DNA from: Robertkochia sediminum
GTDB lineage: Bacteria > Bacteroidota > Bacteroidia > Flavobacteriales > Flavobacteriaceae
Assembly: GCF_016786255.1 (NCBI RefSeq)
Contig: NZ_JADMKT010000074.1
Location: 259,123 to 323,122, forward strand
DNA length: 64,000 nucleotides
Direction of reading: 5' to 3'
Positions within the stretch are counted from its first letter, which is position 1; every line of letters starts with the position of its first letter. The notes under the pieces are model-generated. The model did no database searches. It was not told the origin of the DNA and saw only the letters and a program-made list of their open reading frames with translations. Position numbers and translations under genes: made by a program. Below are positions 52,798 through 63,967 of the stretch, one piece after another.

Positions 52798-54270
52798 TCA
52801 TCTCATGATCAGGGCGTTCAAAACACCTGCTTCCTTCTTTATATTAGCTATATCTATGAGAGTGCCATTACAAACATAATACAGCAGTTCACCCTTCTTA
52901 TTGGCTAGAAAGAATGAGGGATTGTTTCCAATGATCACCTCCGGATCTGGGGTATGATCTTCTGAAAGAACATGCATTGGAAGATCGGTATAAGTGAGAT
53001 CTGCCGGAATATTATTGACCCTCAGATAACCGTAGCCTTGTTTAATAAGCTCCAATACATTCATGGCTTTAATCTCCTTGATATTTTCAAGGGTCTCAGG
53101 GTAAATTGTGGCTGGAACATACTTCAGGTCTTTCGCATCGATTGTTCTGTACCCATAAAACGTCGAAAGATCGCCAAGGTCTGCAATACTCCCCTTGTAA
53201 AAGAAGGAGTGATGCCCTTCATTATCTACTTCATTTCGTTGGATTCCTACGTCAAGGATATAATTCTCTCCCATAAGTTCATAGGTCATCCCGGTAAGTT
53301 TAAGATCGAACAGCTTACGGTCGTTATTAGGAATCTCGAAGTATTCATCTACAGGCACCTGTTTATACACCTCTGTTGCGATGGAATAGAGGGCATTGAG
53401 TATCGCTATAAAATTTAACTTTCTGATCTCTTGCTTTTCAGGATCGGTATACTGCCCTCCCGATTCGATAAGAATGGTACTGGTACCCCATTTCTGAATA
53501 TTATCGCCAAAGGCTCTGGGTTCAAAATCATCATTATACCTCCCCACTTGTCCGGGAATCAGAGTCTGCAGCACCCGGTTCATTTGGGCGATCACCCTCA
53601 TCGCATTCCCTCTGACCGTATTAATGGACTTTTCATAATTATAAGCCGGAGCCAAAAAAGAAATGGTAGCAGGCTTTGGGGTTCTAAGCGCATTGTAATA
53701 ACGACTTTGATCGTGAAGGTTGAAACCAAAATCGGCCTCAAGGCTATCCCTGATCCGCTTCAGAGTACGCGACTCCGGGGATTGCAATCGCATTGCATCG
53801 CGATTCATATCGATACCAAGACGGTTGCGACGGGTAAATCTTTGGGCCCCGTCAGGGTTGAGCATGGGCAGAAAGTGAATGCGGAGTTGCTTCAGGAGCG
53901 TTGCCCTTTCAGGATAGTGAGCATCCGACCTGAAAAAATTGATCATATCTAAAATAGCCATAGTAGCTGTAGATTCATCCCCATGCATCTGAGACCAGAG
54001 AAATACATCGGTATCACCTTCACCCAGGGAGATCAAGTACAGGTTTCTCCCTTCTATCGATGTGCCTGCCTTGTTAACCTCAAGCGCCCCAGTTCCTTCG
54101 ATGCCTGAAAGAAATGCCTTGAGATCGTCATACTTGATCCTTCGTTTTTGAACAGACTGCTCATTAAACTTGCTATAGTCTTTATTTAACCGTTCTGACA
54201 GGTCCTGAGCTTGAGCATGCAGAACAAAACCGATCAGGCACAGGCTGGTGTATACATATTTTAACATCAC
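52798..54270 (-). CDS. Secreted M14-family zinc carboxypeptidase
   Basis: A 490-residue exported peptidase (signal peptide about 1-21, cut near HAQAQ). Zinc ligands are H and E of QMHGDES and the His of NLHDQS; the substrate Arg is in GIDMNRDAM; the catalytic Glu lies in ILIESGGQY. The C-terminal 170 residues form an extra beta domain. The gene ends 4 bp from the convergent BCCT stop and starts 2 bp after the amidase stop, so it is co-expressed with a peptidoglycan amidase. A cell-wall peptide substrate is plausible. Confidence 0.9.
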   Translation of the reverse strand: MMLKYVYTSLCLIGFVLHAQAQDLSERLNKDYSKFNEQSVQKRRIKYDDLKAFLSGIEGTGALEVNKAGTSIEGRNLYLISLGEGDTDVFLWSQMHGDESTATMAILDMINFFRSDAHYPERATLLKQLRIHFLPMLNPDGAQRFTRRNRLGIDMNRDAMRLQSPESRTLKRIRDSLEADFGFNLHDQSRYYNALRTPKPATISFLAPAYNYEKSINTVRGNAMRVIAQMNRVLQTLIPGQVGRYNDDFEPRAFGDNIQKWGTSTILIESGGQYTDPEKQEIRKLNFIAILNALYSIATEVYKQVPVDEYFEIPNNDRKLFDLKLTGMTYELMGENYILDVGIQRNEVDNEGHHSFFYKGSIADLGDLSTFYGYRTIDAKDLKYVPATIYPETLENIKEIKAMNVLELIKQGYGYLRVNNIPADLTYTDLPMHVLSEDHTPDPEVIIGNNPSFFLANKKGELLYYVCNGTLIDIANIKKEAGVLNALIMR

Positions 54271-54272
54271 AA

Positions 54273-54926
54273 TTAAGGTATTTCAGGTTCTGCTATGGCC
54301 AGGGCCTTTCTTACTGCCTTCATAAAATCGTCTCCCGGATCAGATTTCACGGTACGATATGCACTGTCCTTTTCAAGCCACAACGGATGGCCTTCGAAAT
54401 TGCGATATTCATGATGTCCGATCACATGATCGATAGCGTATTTAGACCTCAGGTAGCGCACTAAGGCAATATTGGCATTAAGTTGTGCATCGGTAAGAGG
54501 AGTATCGGCAGTTCCTCCAACGTTTTCGACCCCGATAGCACAATGATTGAGTCCGATCACGTGCCTTGCCATGATGGTTTCGGGCATAAGTCGATAGATC
54601 GTACCGTCACGATCTACGAGAAAATGAGCAGAAACGTTTAGCGCCCCTGCACCGGCGATCTCAGGTCTTGAGTTCGGCAATCGGGAGTCTTTAAATGCTT
54701 TGAAGGAACCAGCCAGATCGGGAATTTCTGTCCAATGCAACACCACCATTTTTGGTTCAATAACCGGCTCACCCTTTTCGATTCCATACCGGTCTTTTAA
54801 GTAATGTCGGGAAAGCTCCAGTCGCTCCTGGTCAAAGGTGATGGGTTTATCGATGATCTCAGGAGCACATCCGGTCATGATCACCAGAAAGATCAGCGCA
54901 GGGCCAAAGAGAAAGTTAGATCTCAT
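54273..54926 (-). CDS. N-acetylmuramoyl-L-alanine amidase lipoprotein (Amidase_2/AmpD-like)
   Basis: A 217-residue lipoprotein (lipobox VIMTGC, Cys20). It should cut the amide bond between muramic acid and the stem peptide. Zinc ligands: the His in MVVLHWTEIPD, the His in VIGHHEYRN and the Asp in VKSDPGDDF; the catalytic Glu is in AIGVENVGG. It is exported and membrane-bound, unlike cytoplasmic AmpD, so it acts on the wall itself or on released fragments. The M14 peptidase follows after 2 bp. Confidence 0.92.
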   Translation of the reverse strand: MRSNFLFGPALIFLVIMTGCAPEIIDKPITFDQERLELSRHYLKDRYGIEKGEPVIEPKMVVLHWTEIPDLAGSFKAFKDSRLPNSRPEIAGAGALNVSAHFLVDRDGTIYRLMPETIMARHVIGLNHCAIGVENVGGTADTPLTDAQLNANIALVRYLRSKYAIDHVIGHHEYRNFEGHPLWLEKDSAYRTVKSDPGDDFMKAVRKALAIAEPEIP

Positions 54927-54989
54927 AAAAAAGCGAATAAGGTTAGGTTAATCACTTTAAATATAAGCCGAACCCTAGAAAAAGTCCAT

Positions 54990-55017
54990 AAAAAAAGCCG
55001 GACAATTGATCCGGCTT
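54990..55017 (-). terminator. Intrinsic terminator of cysH
   Basis: AAGCCGGA (54995-55002) pairs with TCCGGCTT (55010-55017), followed on the minus strand by at least six Ts, 21 bp after the cysH stop. Confidence 0.85.
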
Positions 55018-55037
55018 ACATTTTCTTTGAATTTATT

Positions 55038-55664
55038 TTAAGACAGATGGAGACCGCATTCGCGGTTTCCGTGCACCTTAGTCGGATCGAAATATTTGAA
55101 TTCATTTTCAAGGTTATGCGTCTCCAGGTATTGGTCGAGCTCTTTATCGGTCCAATGGTAAAACGGACTCACCTTCATCAATCCCTTAGAATCTACCGAA
55201 ACGATATCCAGAGTATCCCTTAAAGCCGTTTGTCCCTGTCGCAAATTAGTGAACCAAAGGTCCGGACGATGGTCATTGAAGGCCCTTTGAAATGGCTCCA
55301 GCTTGACCTGCCGGGTAAATTCTTCATGCAACGGATCATAAATATCGGGGATTCCTCCGCCCATAAGCACCTCGCGATGGGCCACCGTTTGCCTGGGAAC
55401 ATAGAGCTTGACATTGAGCTTTAGTTGTTCGATGATGGTTTCTGCATGCCTGTAGGTTTGGGCCGTATTGTATCCGGTATCACACCATATCACGGGTATA
55501 TCGGGCATGACAGAAGTAACAAGATGAAGTATTGCAGCCTCGTAGGGCCTGAAATTCGTAGTAATAACGGGGTTAGTAGCCCGGGTGATCGCCCATTCAA
55601 CAACTGCTGAAGGACGCTTTGTGCTAAGGTCGGCATTGAGCTGCTCTAATGCTGATTTATCCAT
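55038..55664 (-). CDS. cysH: Phosphoadenosine phosphosulfate (PAPS) reductase family
   Basis: A 208-residue enzyme reducing activated sulfate to sulfite in assimilatory sulfur metabolism. The adenine-nucleotide alpha-hydrolase fold shows ITTNFRPYEAAILHLV and PVIWCDTGYNT; the catalytic end is RECGLHLS. The two Cys pairs that bind the iron-sulfur cluster of APS reductases are absent, so a PAPS-type enzyme is favoured. It lies directly downstream of an Rrf2 regulator, with its own promoter and candidate operator in the 125-bp gap and a terminator after it. Other sulfate-assimilation genes are not in the window. Confidence 0.9.
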   Translation of the reverse strand: MDKSALEQLNADLSTKRPSAVVEWAITRATNPVITTNFRPYEAAILHLVTSVMPDIPVIWCDTGYNTAQTYRHAETIIEQLKLNVKLYVPRQTVAHREVLMGGGIPDIYDPLHEEFTRQVKLEPFQRAFNDHRPDLWFTNLRQGQTALRDTLDIVSVDSKGLMKVSPFYHWTDKELDQYLETHNLENEFKYFDPTKVHGNRECGLHLS

Positions 55665-55683
55665 GGTTAAGATTTTATACGAA

Positions 55684-55716
55684 CAAAAATATACATTACC
55701 CTAGTAATTCAATAGG
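55684..55716 (-). promoter_or_regulatory. cysH promoter (TTG-N18-TATTTTTG) with candidate Rrf2 operator
   Basis: On the minus strand TTG (55710-55712), 18 bp, then TATTTTTG (55684-55691) gives a complete Bacteroidota-type -33/-7 promoter 19 bp before the cysH ATG. A 17-bp element with ends CCTA and TAGG as an inverted repeat (55700-55716) covers the -33 box. That is where a repressor such as the upstream Rrf2 protein would block transcription. The promoter is well supported; the operator is inferred. Confidence 0.6.
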
Positions 55717-55789
55717 CTTTATGTGTTAAGTTTTAATAACATAGCTCCTGCAAAATACAACTAACTATTTATCAAGTGATTACCTGCAC

Positions 55790-56197
55790 TCAGGTAAGAT
55801 CGGCCAAGGTCCTTTTTTCCAGAATTTCAAGGGTGCTGTCGCGTACGTCGATCATAAAAGCCTTTAAAGAACATGTTTTCTCATCTTTACAATCGTCACA
55901 TTTCTCGTAAAAATTAAGGCTTACACAGGGCAACAGTGCTATAGGACCTTCGAGTACCCTGATAAGATCGGCCACAGTAATATCCTCAGGTTTCTTTAAG
56001 AGGTAGTATCCCCCACCTTTCCCCTTTTTAGAGCCCAGGAATCCGGAATTCTTTAACTGCAGCAAAATGATCTCCAGAAATTTCCTGGAAATATTTTCCT
56101 CCTCAGCTATGTCAGAGATCAATACCGGGCTATCGCTTTGTTTCCTGGCGATATTGGAAAGCGCCTTAAGGCCGTATTTTGTTTTTTTGGAAAGCAT
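55790..56197 (-). CDS. Rrf2-family transcriptional regulator
   Basis: A 135-residue winged-helix regulator. The N-terminal DNA-binding part (about 1-70) starts MLSKKTKYGLKALSNIAR and has the wing KKGKGGGYYL. Four cysteines at 91, 100, 103 and 109 could hold an iron-sulfur cluster, as in IscR/NsrR/RsrR-type members, whereas cysteine-metabolism regulators such as CymR often lack one. Its position directly before cysH suggests control of sulfate assimilation by cysteine or iron-sulfur status. Target assignment is inference; the family is certain. Confidence 0.93.
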   Translation of the reverse strand: MLSKKTKYGLKALSNIARKQSDSPVLISDIAEEENISRKFLEIILLQLKNSGFLGSKKGKGGGYYLLKKPEDITVADLIRVLEGPIALLPCVSLNFYEKCDDCKDEKTCSLKAFMIDVRDSTLEILEKRTLADLT

Positions 56198-56230
56198 AAT
56201 GATCAGGTCCGAACTGGGAACTAAGATAAT

Positions 56231-56284
56231 AAAAATGCGGGGTTTATAAGGCGATCTTCACGACCTAACCCTATAAACCCCGCA
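56231..56284 (-). terminator. Terminator after ctlX (13-bp stem)
   Basis: TGCGGGGTTTATA (56236-56248) pairs perfectly with TATAAACCCCGCA (56272-56284) across a 23-nt loop, followed on the minus strand by five Ts. Confidence 0.75.
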
Positions 56285-56309
56285 CCTATCTATACGGTAA
56301 AGGGTATGA

Positions 56310-57245
56310 TTAACCTTTAGGCAAGAATACCTCAGCCATCATACAACGTGCGCTTCCCCCACCACAGGTCTCTATGGTCTCCAGAGAACTCGAAAGGATC
56401 TCACTGTGTTTTTCGATTCTCGCTACCTGCTGTTCCGTTAAGGAATCTCTGGCCGACTGACTCATTACGAGATACGTCTTATCATCGTTTCCAGTTACCT
56501 GAAGCATATTTCCGGCAAACTGATGCATCTGTGCCTCAGTGATCGCGATGATCTCCTTACCATCTTCTTTAAGATGCTTTTCTACACTCTTACGCTCCTT
56601 TTTATCGTCAATACAATCCAGGCAGATCACCGCAAAGGTATCGGCCACACACATCATCACATTGGTGTGATAAATAAGTAAGCGTTCATCTTTCACGGTC
56701 TGATACGCGTGAAAGATCACGGGTGTATATTCAAAATCTTCACAAAACTCAATGAAAAGGTCTTCATCTGCTCTTGGCGACAATGCGCAATAGGCCTTTT
56801 GATTTACGCGGTCAAGAACAATACTCCCCGTACCTTCTAAAAATACCCCATGCTCTTCGGCACTGGTATAATCCATGACGTTCTCGATCTTAAAGCCTTC
56901 ACCTTCGAGTTGATCAAGCACATCTTCTCTTCTTTCCAGTCTGCGATTTTCTGCAAACATAGGATACAATGCGATCTGCCCATCTCCATGAAAAGAGATC
57001 CAGTTGTTCGGGAAGATCGAATCAGGAGTATCGGGATCCAGGGTGTCTTCTACCACTACCACATGAACCCCGGCCTTGCGCAATTTTTCGACAAAGGTGT
57101 CAAATTCAGTTCTGGCCTTTTGGTTTACTGTGGCCTGAAGCGCATCTGTTTCTTCCTGGAAGTAATTATTTACTGCAGTTTGTTCATTCATCCGAAAATT
57201 CACCGGACGAATCATCAAAATAGAGTTTGTTGCCTGTTTTTTCAT
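56310..57245 (-). CDS. ctlX: Citrulline utilization hydrolase CtlX (amidinotransferase superfamily)
   Basis: A 311-residue guanidino-group-modifying enzyme of the ADI/DDAH fold. CtlX-type motifs: MIRPVNFRMNEQTAVNN at the N-terminus, SIFPNNWISFHGDG, EGTGSIVLDR, the catalytic His in IYHTNVMM, and the nucleophile Cys near the C-terminus in ETCGGGSARCMMAEVFLP. CtlX members act on citrulline or arginine-related substrates. It lies 21 bp downstream of an ADI/DDAH-like gene on the same strand, so the two probably form an operon for arginine or citrulline breakdown. Confidence 0.9.
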   Translation of the reverse strand: MKKQATNSILMIRPVNFRMNEQTAVNNYFQEETDALQATVNQKARTEFDTFVEKLRKAGVHVVVVEDTLDPDTPDSIFPNNWISFHGDGQIALYPMFAENRRLERREDVLDQLEGEGFKIENVMDYTSAEEHGVFLEGTGSIVLDRVNQKAYCALSPRADEDLFIEFCEDFEYTPVIFHAYQTVKDERLLIYHTNVMMCVADTFAVICLDCIDDKKERKSVEKHLKEDGKEIIAITEAQMHQFAGNMLQVTGNDDKTYLVMSQSARDSLTEQQVARIEKHSEILSSSLETIETCGGGSARCMMAEVFLPKG

Positions 57246-57266
57246 TTTTGCGTGCTTTCAAATAAT

Positions 57267-58181
57267 TTAATCCCTGATCAGGGGCAATGTCGAACACCTC
57301 AGAAGTCCTTCCTGTTTCGCGATCTCTGCATAGGGAATCTCTTCTACTGTAAAACCCTGAGTTCGCAACCATTCGTTAAGACGGGTGAAGTTGCGCTCGG
57401 TTACCACCACGTCGGGGGCGATAGAGAACACATTACTGAACATATGATACATCTCATCGCGGGTGATCTGAAAGAGATTATCTTCTCCAAAAAGATCTAC
57501 CAGGTACTTATAGTCGTCTTCCGACCTGAAGCCTCCTTTATAGATTATAGCCTTATCCTTCCCTACAGGTTGGAAACAGCAATCAAGGTGCAGGGCATTA
57601 TCCCTGGCTTCGGTGTTTGATTTTACCAGGTCGAATTCCTTAACGATCTTATTCGGAAAATGTTCTTTGATAAATTCAACTCCGTGCATATTGGTCCTGG
57701 CAGTGATGTGGTCGGGGTAGTCTGCCCCCTTGTAGGTTCCAATGAACACGTGATCTCCCCAAAGCATCACATCTCCCCCTTCGATATGTACCTCCTCGGG
57801 CGGGGTTAATACCTTCTCCGGTTTTATCTGCCGGATCACATGATCAATTGCTTCAAGTTCTTTTTCACGATCGGGAAGAATATTCGATTTCACCAAAACA
57901 TCGTCAATGACCATGGCGATATCGCGGGTAAAGATCTGGTTGCAATCTTCGAATACTTCCGGGCGGTACACTTTAACATCGTATTTCTGAAACACCTTAT
58001 TAAAAGCTTCCATTTCGTTCACCATATCGGCCTCTACGGGGTATGTTCCCGCTTTAATATGCTCGAGCGACTTTGGATCGTAAGCTTCTTCAACAGTTGG
58101 TGTGGGACCATTGCTTACTGCTGTCCCCAATACCACCGCTCTCAATCGAGAGGTTTCATCCTTTACGTTCAGGTTTAACAT
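57267..58181 (-). CDS. Arginine deiminase / dimethylargininase-related hydrolase
   Basis: A 304-residue enzyme of the guanidino-modifying superfamily. Visible active-site features: IFTRDIAMVI, EGGDVMLWGD, the His of ALHLDCCFQPVG and the C-terminal nucleophile C296 in LLRCSTLPLIRD. The short length and C-terminal LPLIRD are closer to DDAH and small ADI-like proteins than to the 400-residue ADI of the classical pathway. It may convert arginine to citrulline, which the neighbouring CtlX could then use; this is inferred from proximity. No ornithine carbamoyltransferase or carbamate kinase is near. Confidence 0.85.
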   Translation of the reverse strand: MLNLNVKDETSRLRAVVLGTAVSNGPTPTVEEAYDPKSLEHIKAGTYPVEADMVNEMEAFNKVFQKYDVKVYRPEVFEDCNQIFTRDIAMVIDDVLVKSNILPDREKELEAIDHVIRQIKPEKVLTPPEEVHIEGGDVMLWGDHVFIGTYKGADYPDHITARTNMHGVEFIKEHFPNKIVKEFDLVKSNTEARDNALHLDCCFQPVGKDKAIIYKGGFRSEDDYKYLVDLFGEDNLFQITRDEMYHMFSNVFSIAPDVVVTERNFTRLNEWLRTQGFTVEEIPYAEIAKQEGLLRCSTLPLIRD

Positions 58182-58203
58182 AGATTGGTTTTTTTGCTAA
58201 TAT

Positions 58204-58247
58204 AAAAAAGCGGTGGAGATTGATACACTCAAAATCACCGCTTTTTT
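58204..58247 (-). terminator. Terminator between gltA and the ADI-like gene
   Basis: AAAAAGCGGTG (58205-58215) pairs with CACCGCTTTTT (58236-58246), with A/T runs on both sides. On the minus strand it lies upstream of gltA's stop side, so on plus it could act for nothing obvious; it is best read as insulating the adjacent genes. Confidence 0.6.
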
Positions 58248-58279
58248 AAAATTATATATTCAATTTTAAACGCCCTTTT

Positions 58280-59563
58280 CTAACGCTCTTCCAGGGGCTT
58301 AAACTTTCTATAGGTTTCGCCGATATACACCTGTCTTGGCCTTCCGATAGGCTCTTTTCTAAGGCGCATTTCTCTCCATTGAGCGATCCATCCCGGCAGA
58401 CGTCCCATGGCGAACATGACCGTAAACATAGAAGTTGGAACTCCTAAGGCACGATAGATGATCCCGGAGTAAAAGTCTACATTCGGATAGAGTTTACGCT
58501 CTACGAAATAAGGATCTTCAAGGGCCTGCTTTTCAAGTGCTTTTGCAATATCGAGTATCGGATCGTCGATCCCAAGGTCGGCGAGCACTTCATCTGCAGC
58601 CTTCTTAATGATACGTGCACGAGGATCGAAATTCTTATACACACGGTGTCCGAATCCCATTAAACGGAAAGGATCGTTCTTATCCTTAGCCTTTTCCATA
58701 TACTTGGCAGTATCTCCACCATCTGCTTTGATCGCTTCCAGCATTTCGATCACCGCCTGGTTGGCACCTCCGTGAAGTGGCCCCCATAACGCTGAAACCC
58801 CGGCAGATAATGATGCGAATAAGCCCGCATGAGAAGAACCTACGATACGCACGGTCGACGTAGAACAGTTTTGCTCGTGATCAGCGTGAAGGATAAGGAG
58901 CTTATCCATGGCATCTACAACAACGGGGTTCATCTTATAAGGCTTATTAGGCCGCTTGAACATCATCATCATCATATTTTCAATATACCCCAGTGTATTA
59001 TCACCATAGTCATAAGGTCTACCAATACGCTTTCTAAGCGTCCATGCCACGAGTACCGGGAACTTACCCAGTATCTTTACGATAGCATTGTACATATCTT
59101 CTTCAGACTCGATATTCACAGCAGAAGGATTGAACGCTGTAAGAGCACTGGTTAGCGACGCGATCACTCCCATAGGGTGTGCGGTTCTCGGGAAGCTATC
59201 CACGATCTTTTTAACGTCTTCGTCTACTTCCTCTTCTTCGGCAATATCAGAATAAAACTTATCGAGTTGCTGTTTGTTCGGAAGCTCTCCAAAGATCAAC
59301 AGGTAGGCAACTTCAAGAAAGCTGGCCTTTTCTGCTAATTCTTCAATAGAATATCCGCGATAACGCAGAATCCCCTGCTCTCCGTCAAGGTAGGTAATGG
59401 CACTCTCACATGAGCCGGTATTTTTATATCCGGGGTCGATAGTGATCATTCCGGTCTCGCTTCTCAGGCGCTTGATGTCTATGGCTAACTCATCTTCCGT
59501 ACCTTTGACCACCGGAAATTCATATTTCTTCCCGCTATATTCTAACGTGGCTTTATCTGACAT
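58280..59563 (-). CDS. gltA: Citrate synthase
   Basis: A 427-residue type II (hexameric, Gram-negative type) citrate synthase, first enzyme of the TCA cycle. Catalytic residues: the His in LHADHEQNCSTST, the His in WGPLHGGANQAV and the Asp in YKNFDPRARI, with GFGHRVYK binding oxaloacetate. ATG 59563 (MSDKATLEYSGKKYE) matches the family start; the longer frame to 59638 adds residues unlike any citrate synthase. It lies in the order carA, eno, glgA, gltA, all on the minus strand. Confidence 0.97.
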   Translation of the reverse strand: MSDKATLEYSGKKYEFPVVKGTEDELAIDIKRLRSETGMITIDPGYKNTGSCESAITYLDGEQGILRYRGYSIEELAEKASFLEVAYLLIFGELPNKQQLDKFYSDIAEEEEVDEDVKKIVDSFPRTAHPMGVIASLTSALTAFNPSAVNIESEEDMYNAIVKILGKFPVLVAWTLRKRIGRPYDYGDNTLGYIENMMMMMFKRPNKPYKMNPVVVDAMDKLLILHADHEQNCSTSTVRIVGSSHAGLFASLSAGVSALWGPLHGGANQAVIEMLEAIKADGGDTAKYMEKAKDKNDPFRLMGFGHRVYKNFDPRARIIKKAADEVLADLGIDDPILDIAKALEKQALEDPYFVERKLYPNVDFYSGIIYRALGVPTSMFTVMFAMGRLPGWIAQWREMRLRKEPIGRPRQVYIGETYRKFKPLEER

Positions 59564-59696
59564 AATTTGATTTGGATTTTTGGTGTTTTTCAAGTGTTGC
59601 GAAAATACGAAATTAACTGTTAAAATATGGTTAATCATTTCAGATTATTCCCCCTTTTACGCAGGGATTTTAACATATTCCGATTTTCGCCTTCTT

Positions 59697-59704
59697 CAAA
59701 GATA
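59697..59704 (-). promoter_or_regulatory. -7 promoter match upstream of gltA
   Basis: The minus strand reads TATCTTTG (TAnnTTTG), 133 bp before ATG 59563, implying a long leader if used. No -33 match at proper spacing. Confidence 0.3.
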
Positions 59705-59741
59705 AAGTAAGAAAAAACACCAGCCTGTAACACAGGTTACC

Positions 59742-61298
59742 TTAGGTGGTTTTCGGTCTTGAAAGCTTGTATAATTGGGTGTAATAACTCGCCACAGACT
59801 TCTCCCAGGTAAAGCGCTCCATAGAAGCGGCTTTTTGTATTTCCTTCCATTGCTTCTTCCGGTTAAAATACATTTCCAGAGCCTCTTTGAACACCTTTAT
59901 GAAATCGGCCTTTTGGGCTTCCAGCGTCTCCCCCTTGAAGACAAATCCGGTCTCCAGGTGCTTTACCGTATCTTTGAGTCCGCCGGTATAATGTACCAGA
60001 CAAGGCTGTGCATTTCGCATGGCCAACATCTGACTTATACCACAGGGTTCAAAAAGGCTGGGCATCACGTAGAGATCTGACCCGGCATAAAGGCCGTCGA
60101 TCACCTCTTCTGATTGACCGTTGATAAAGATAAAGTTCTCATGCCTTCTACTCATGGCACGGAACAGTCTTTCGTATTCAGGGGCACCTGTACCTACCAC
60201 TACAAATACTCCACCCCGTTTCTCCAACGCTTCTAACAAAGACGCCATAAGGGAGGGATCCTCTTTGAAAAAATAGAACTTTTGCGGTGTTAACCGGGCA
60301 ACACTACCACAGATGAACTTGGGTGGATTCTCGATCAACCCCAACAGTTTCTCACCGGTATGGGCTAAAAAGCGTGCCTTATATTTCTTTTCGGTCATCT
60401 GAAGCCATTTCAGGGTCACCTTCAAAGCATCAGGAAAAAGACGCCCGGCTTCCGGCACAGAATATCCCTTATAATTACAGCCATTGAGAATACCGAATAA
60501 ACGGCCCTGACGCGCAGCATCTTTAAGGTCGGCCTCCAACCCTTCGCCCCCGATAAAACCGGGTGGCATACTGGGTTTTTGTATATCTTCCATATACGAA
60601 GGAGAGACGGTATGTACCGCATCGGCCAGGCGAATTCCTACGGCCATCAGGTTAAAGCAGTCGTGGTACCTCGGATCGCGAATAGTGTCTACATCCGGCT
60701 CCATTTCAGGAAAGAACGCCTTGAGGGAACCGTAATCATTATCCAGCGGACGAATACCCTGTATGGCCAGATTGTGTATAGAATAAACCATACGGATATT
60801 CTTTAGTGCTGTAAACCGGGAATGATACTCGCGTAACATCAGTAAAAAGCTGGTATGCCAATCGTGCAAATGCACGATATCAACAGGATCGAGTATCCCA
60901 GAAACCATTAGTTCGGCGACTGCAGCACCGAAAAGGGAGAACGTGAGGGTATCGGTATAAAACGGACGATCGGGATCATTAAAGTAGATCTTCGCAATAT
61001 CACCGGGACGAAAGTCCGGATGATGCAGTATGTAATGTCGTATTCCGGGGATCCTTTTCTTTCCCGGGTTTTCGAGAAGAAATGCTTTTTGAAGCTCACC
61101 CCTGTAGGTGAACATGAACTCTTTAACAGGCGTACTGTTGTGGTGTAAACGTCCATAGGAAGGAGTGATCACGCTTACATCATCACCAAAGGCAGCGATC
61201 TGTCTGGGTACATCACGTACCACATCTGCCATGCCACCGGCCTTACAATCTACGATCCCGTCGTTTTCTGCTGCTACGAATAGAATATGCTTTTTCAA
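59742..61298 (-). CDS. glgA: Glycogen/starch synthase (GT5)
   Basis: A 518-residue GT-B glycosyltransferase. The N-terminal GT5 domain starts MKKHILFVAAEND and has the nucleotide-sugar motif KAGGMADVV (KxGG). The C-terminal half has GSVARLTPQKFYFF and the retaining-GT end motif MPSLFEPCGISQMLAM. It is longer than the 480-residue E. coli enzyme because of insertions near 200-290. GT5 members use ADP- or UDP-glucose to extend alpha-1,4-glucan. No other glycogen gene is in the window. Confidence 0.88.
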   Translation of the reverse strand: MKKHILFVAAENDGIVDCKAGGMADVVRDVPRQIAAFGDDVSVITPSYGRLHHNSTPVKEFMFTYRGELQKAFLLENPGKKRIPGIRHYILHHPDFRPGDIAKIYFNDPDRPFYTDTLTFSLFGAAVAELMVSGILDPVDIVHLHDWHTSFLLMLREYHSRFTALKNIRMVYSIHNLAIQGIRPLDNDYGSLKAFFPEMEPDVDTIRDPRYHDCFNLMAVGIRLADAVHTVSPSYMEDIQKPSMPPGFIGGEGLEADLKDAARQGRLFGILNGCNYKGYSVPEAGRLFPDALKVTLKWLQMTEKKYKARFLAHTGEKLLGLIENPPKFICGSVARLTPQKFYFFKEDPSLMASLLEALEKRGGVFVVVGTGAPEYERLFRAMSRRHENFIFINGQSEEVIDGLYAGSDLYVMPSLFEPCGISQMLAMRNAQPCLVHYTGGLKDTVKHLETGFVFKGETLEAQKADFIKVFKEALEMYFNRKKQWKEIQKAASMERFTWEKSVASYYTQLYKLSRPKTT

Positions 61299-61396
61299 TT
61301 GATACCGTTTGAGATTTCCCTATTTATTTGACAATCAATAATACACATAAGATCACACAAGTAAAAATACAGAAGCATTAAATGCGTGTTAAGGAT

Positions 61397-61432
61397 AAAA
61401 AAAAGTCCCTGTCTGAACGACAAGGACTTTTT
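61397..61432 (-). terminator. Intrinsic terminator of eno
   Basis: AAAAAGTCC (61400-61408) and GGACTTTTT (61424-61432) form the outer stem, with an inner TGTC/GACA pairing; eight Ts follow on the minus strand, 30 bp after the enolase stop. Confidence 0.85.
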
Positions 61433-61463
61433 ATCGGTAAAACAGGTATTACTTCCTGCTTAA

Positions 61464-63871
<2,408 letters not shown>

Positions 63872-63896
63872 TGAAATTTTCGCTAAAAAAGTTTTA

Positions 63897-63904
63897 CAAA
63901 AATA
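63897..63904 (-). promoter_or_regulatory. -7 promoter element of carA-eno
   Basis: The minus strand reads TATTTTTG (TAnnTTTG), 25 bp before carA ATG 63871 and just after the upstream terminator. Confidence 0.45.
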
Positions 63905-63908
63905 GCAC

Positions 63909-63944
63909 AAAAAAAAAGGATAAACGATGACGTTTATCCTTTTT
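63909..63944 (-). terminator. Intrinsic terminator of the gene at the right edge
   Basis: A perfect 14-bp stem (63913-63926 with 63931-63944) around ATGA, with T-runs on both sides, 24 bp after the stop at 63968. Confidence 0.88.
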
Positions 63945-63967
63945 GGTATGTAATCAATAAATTTTCA

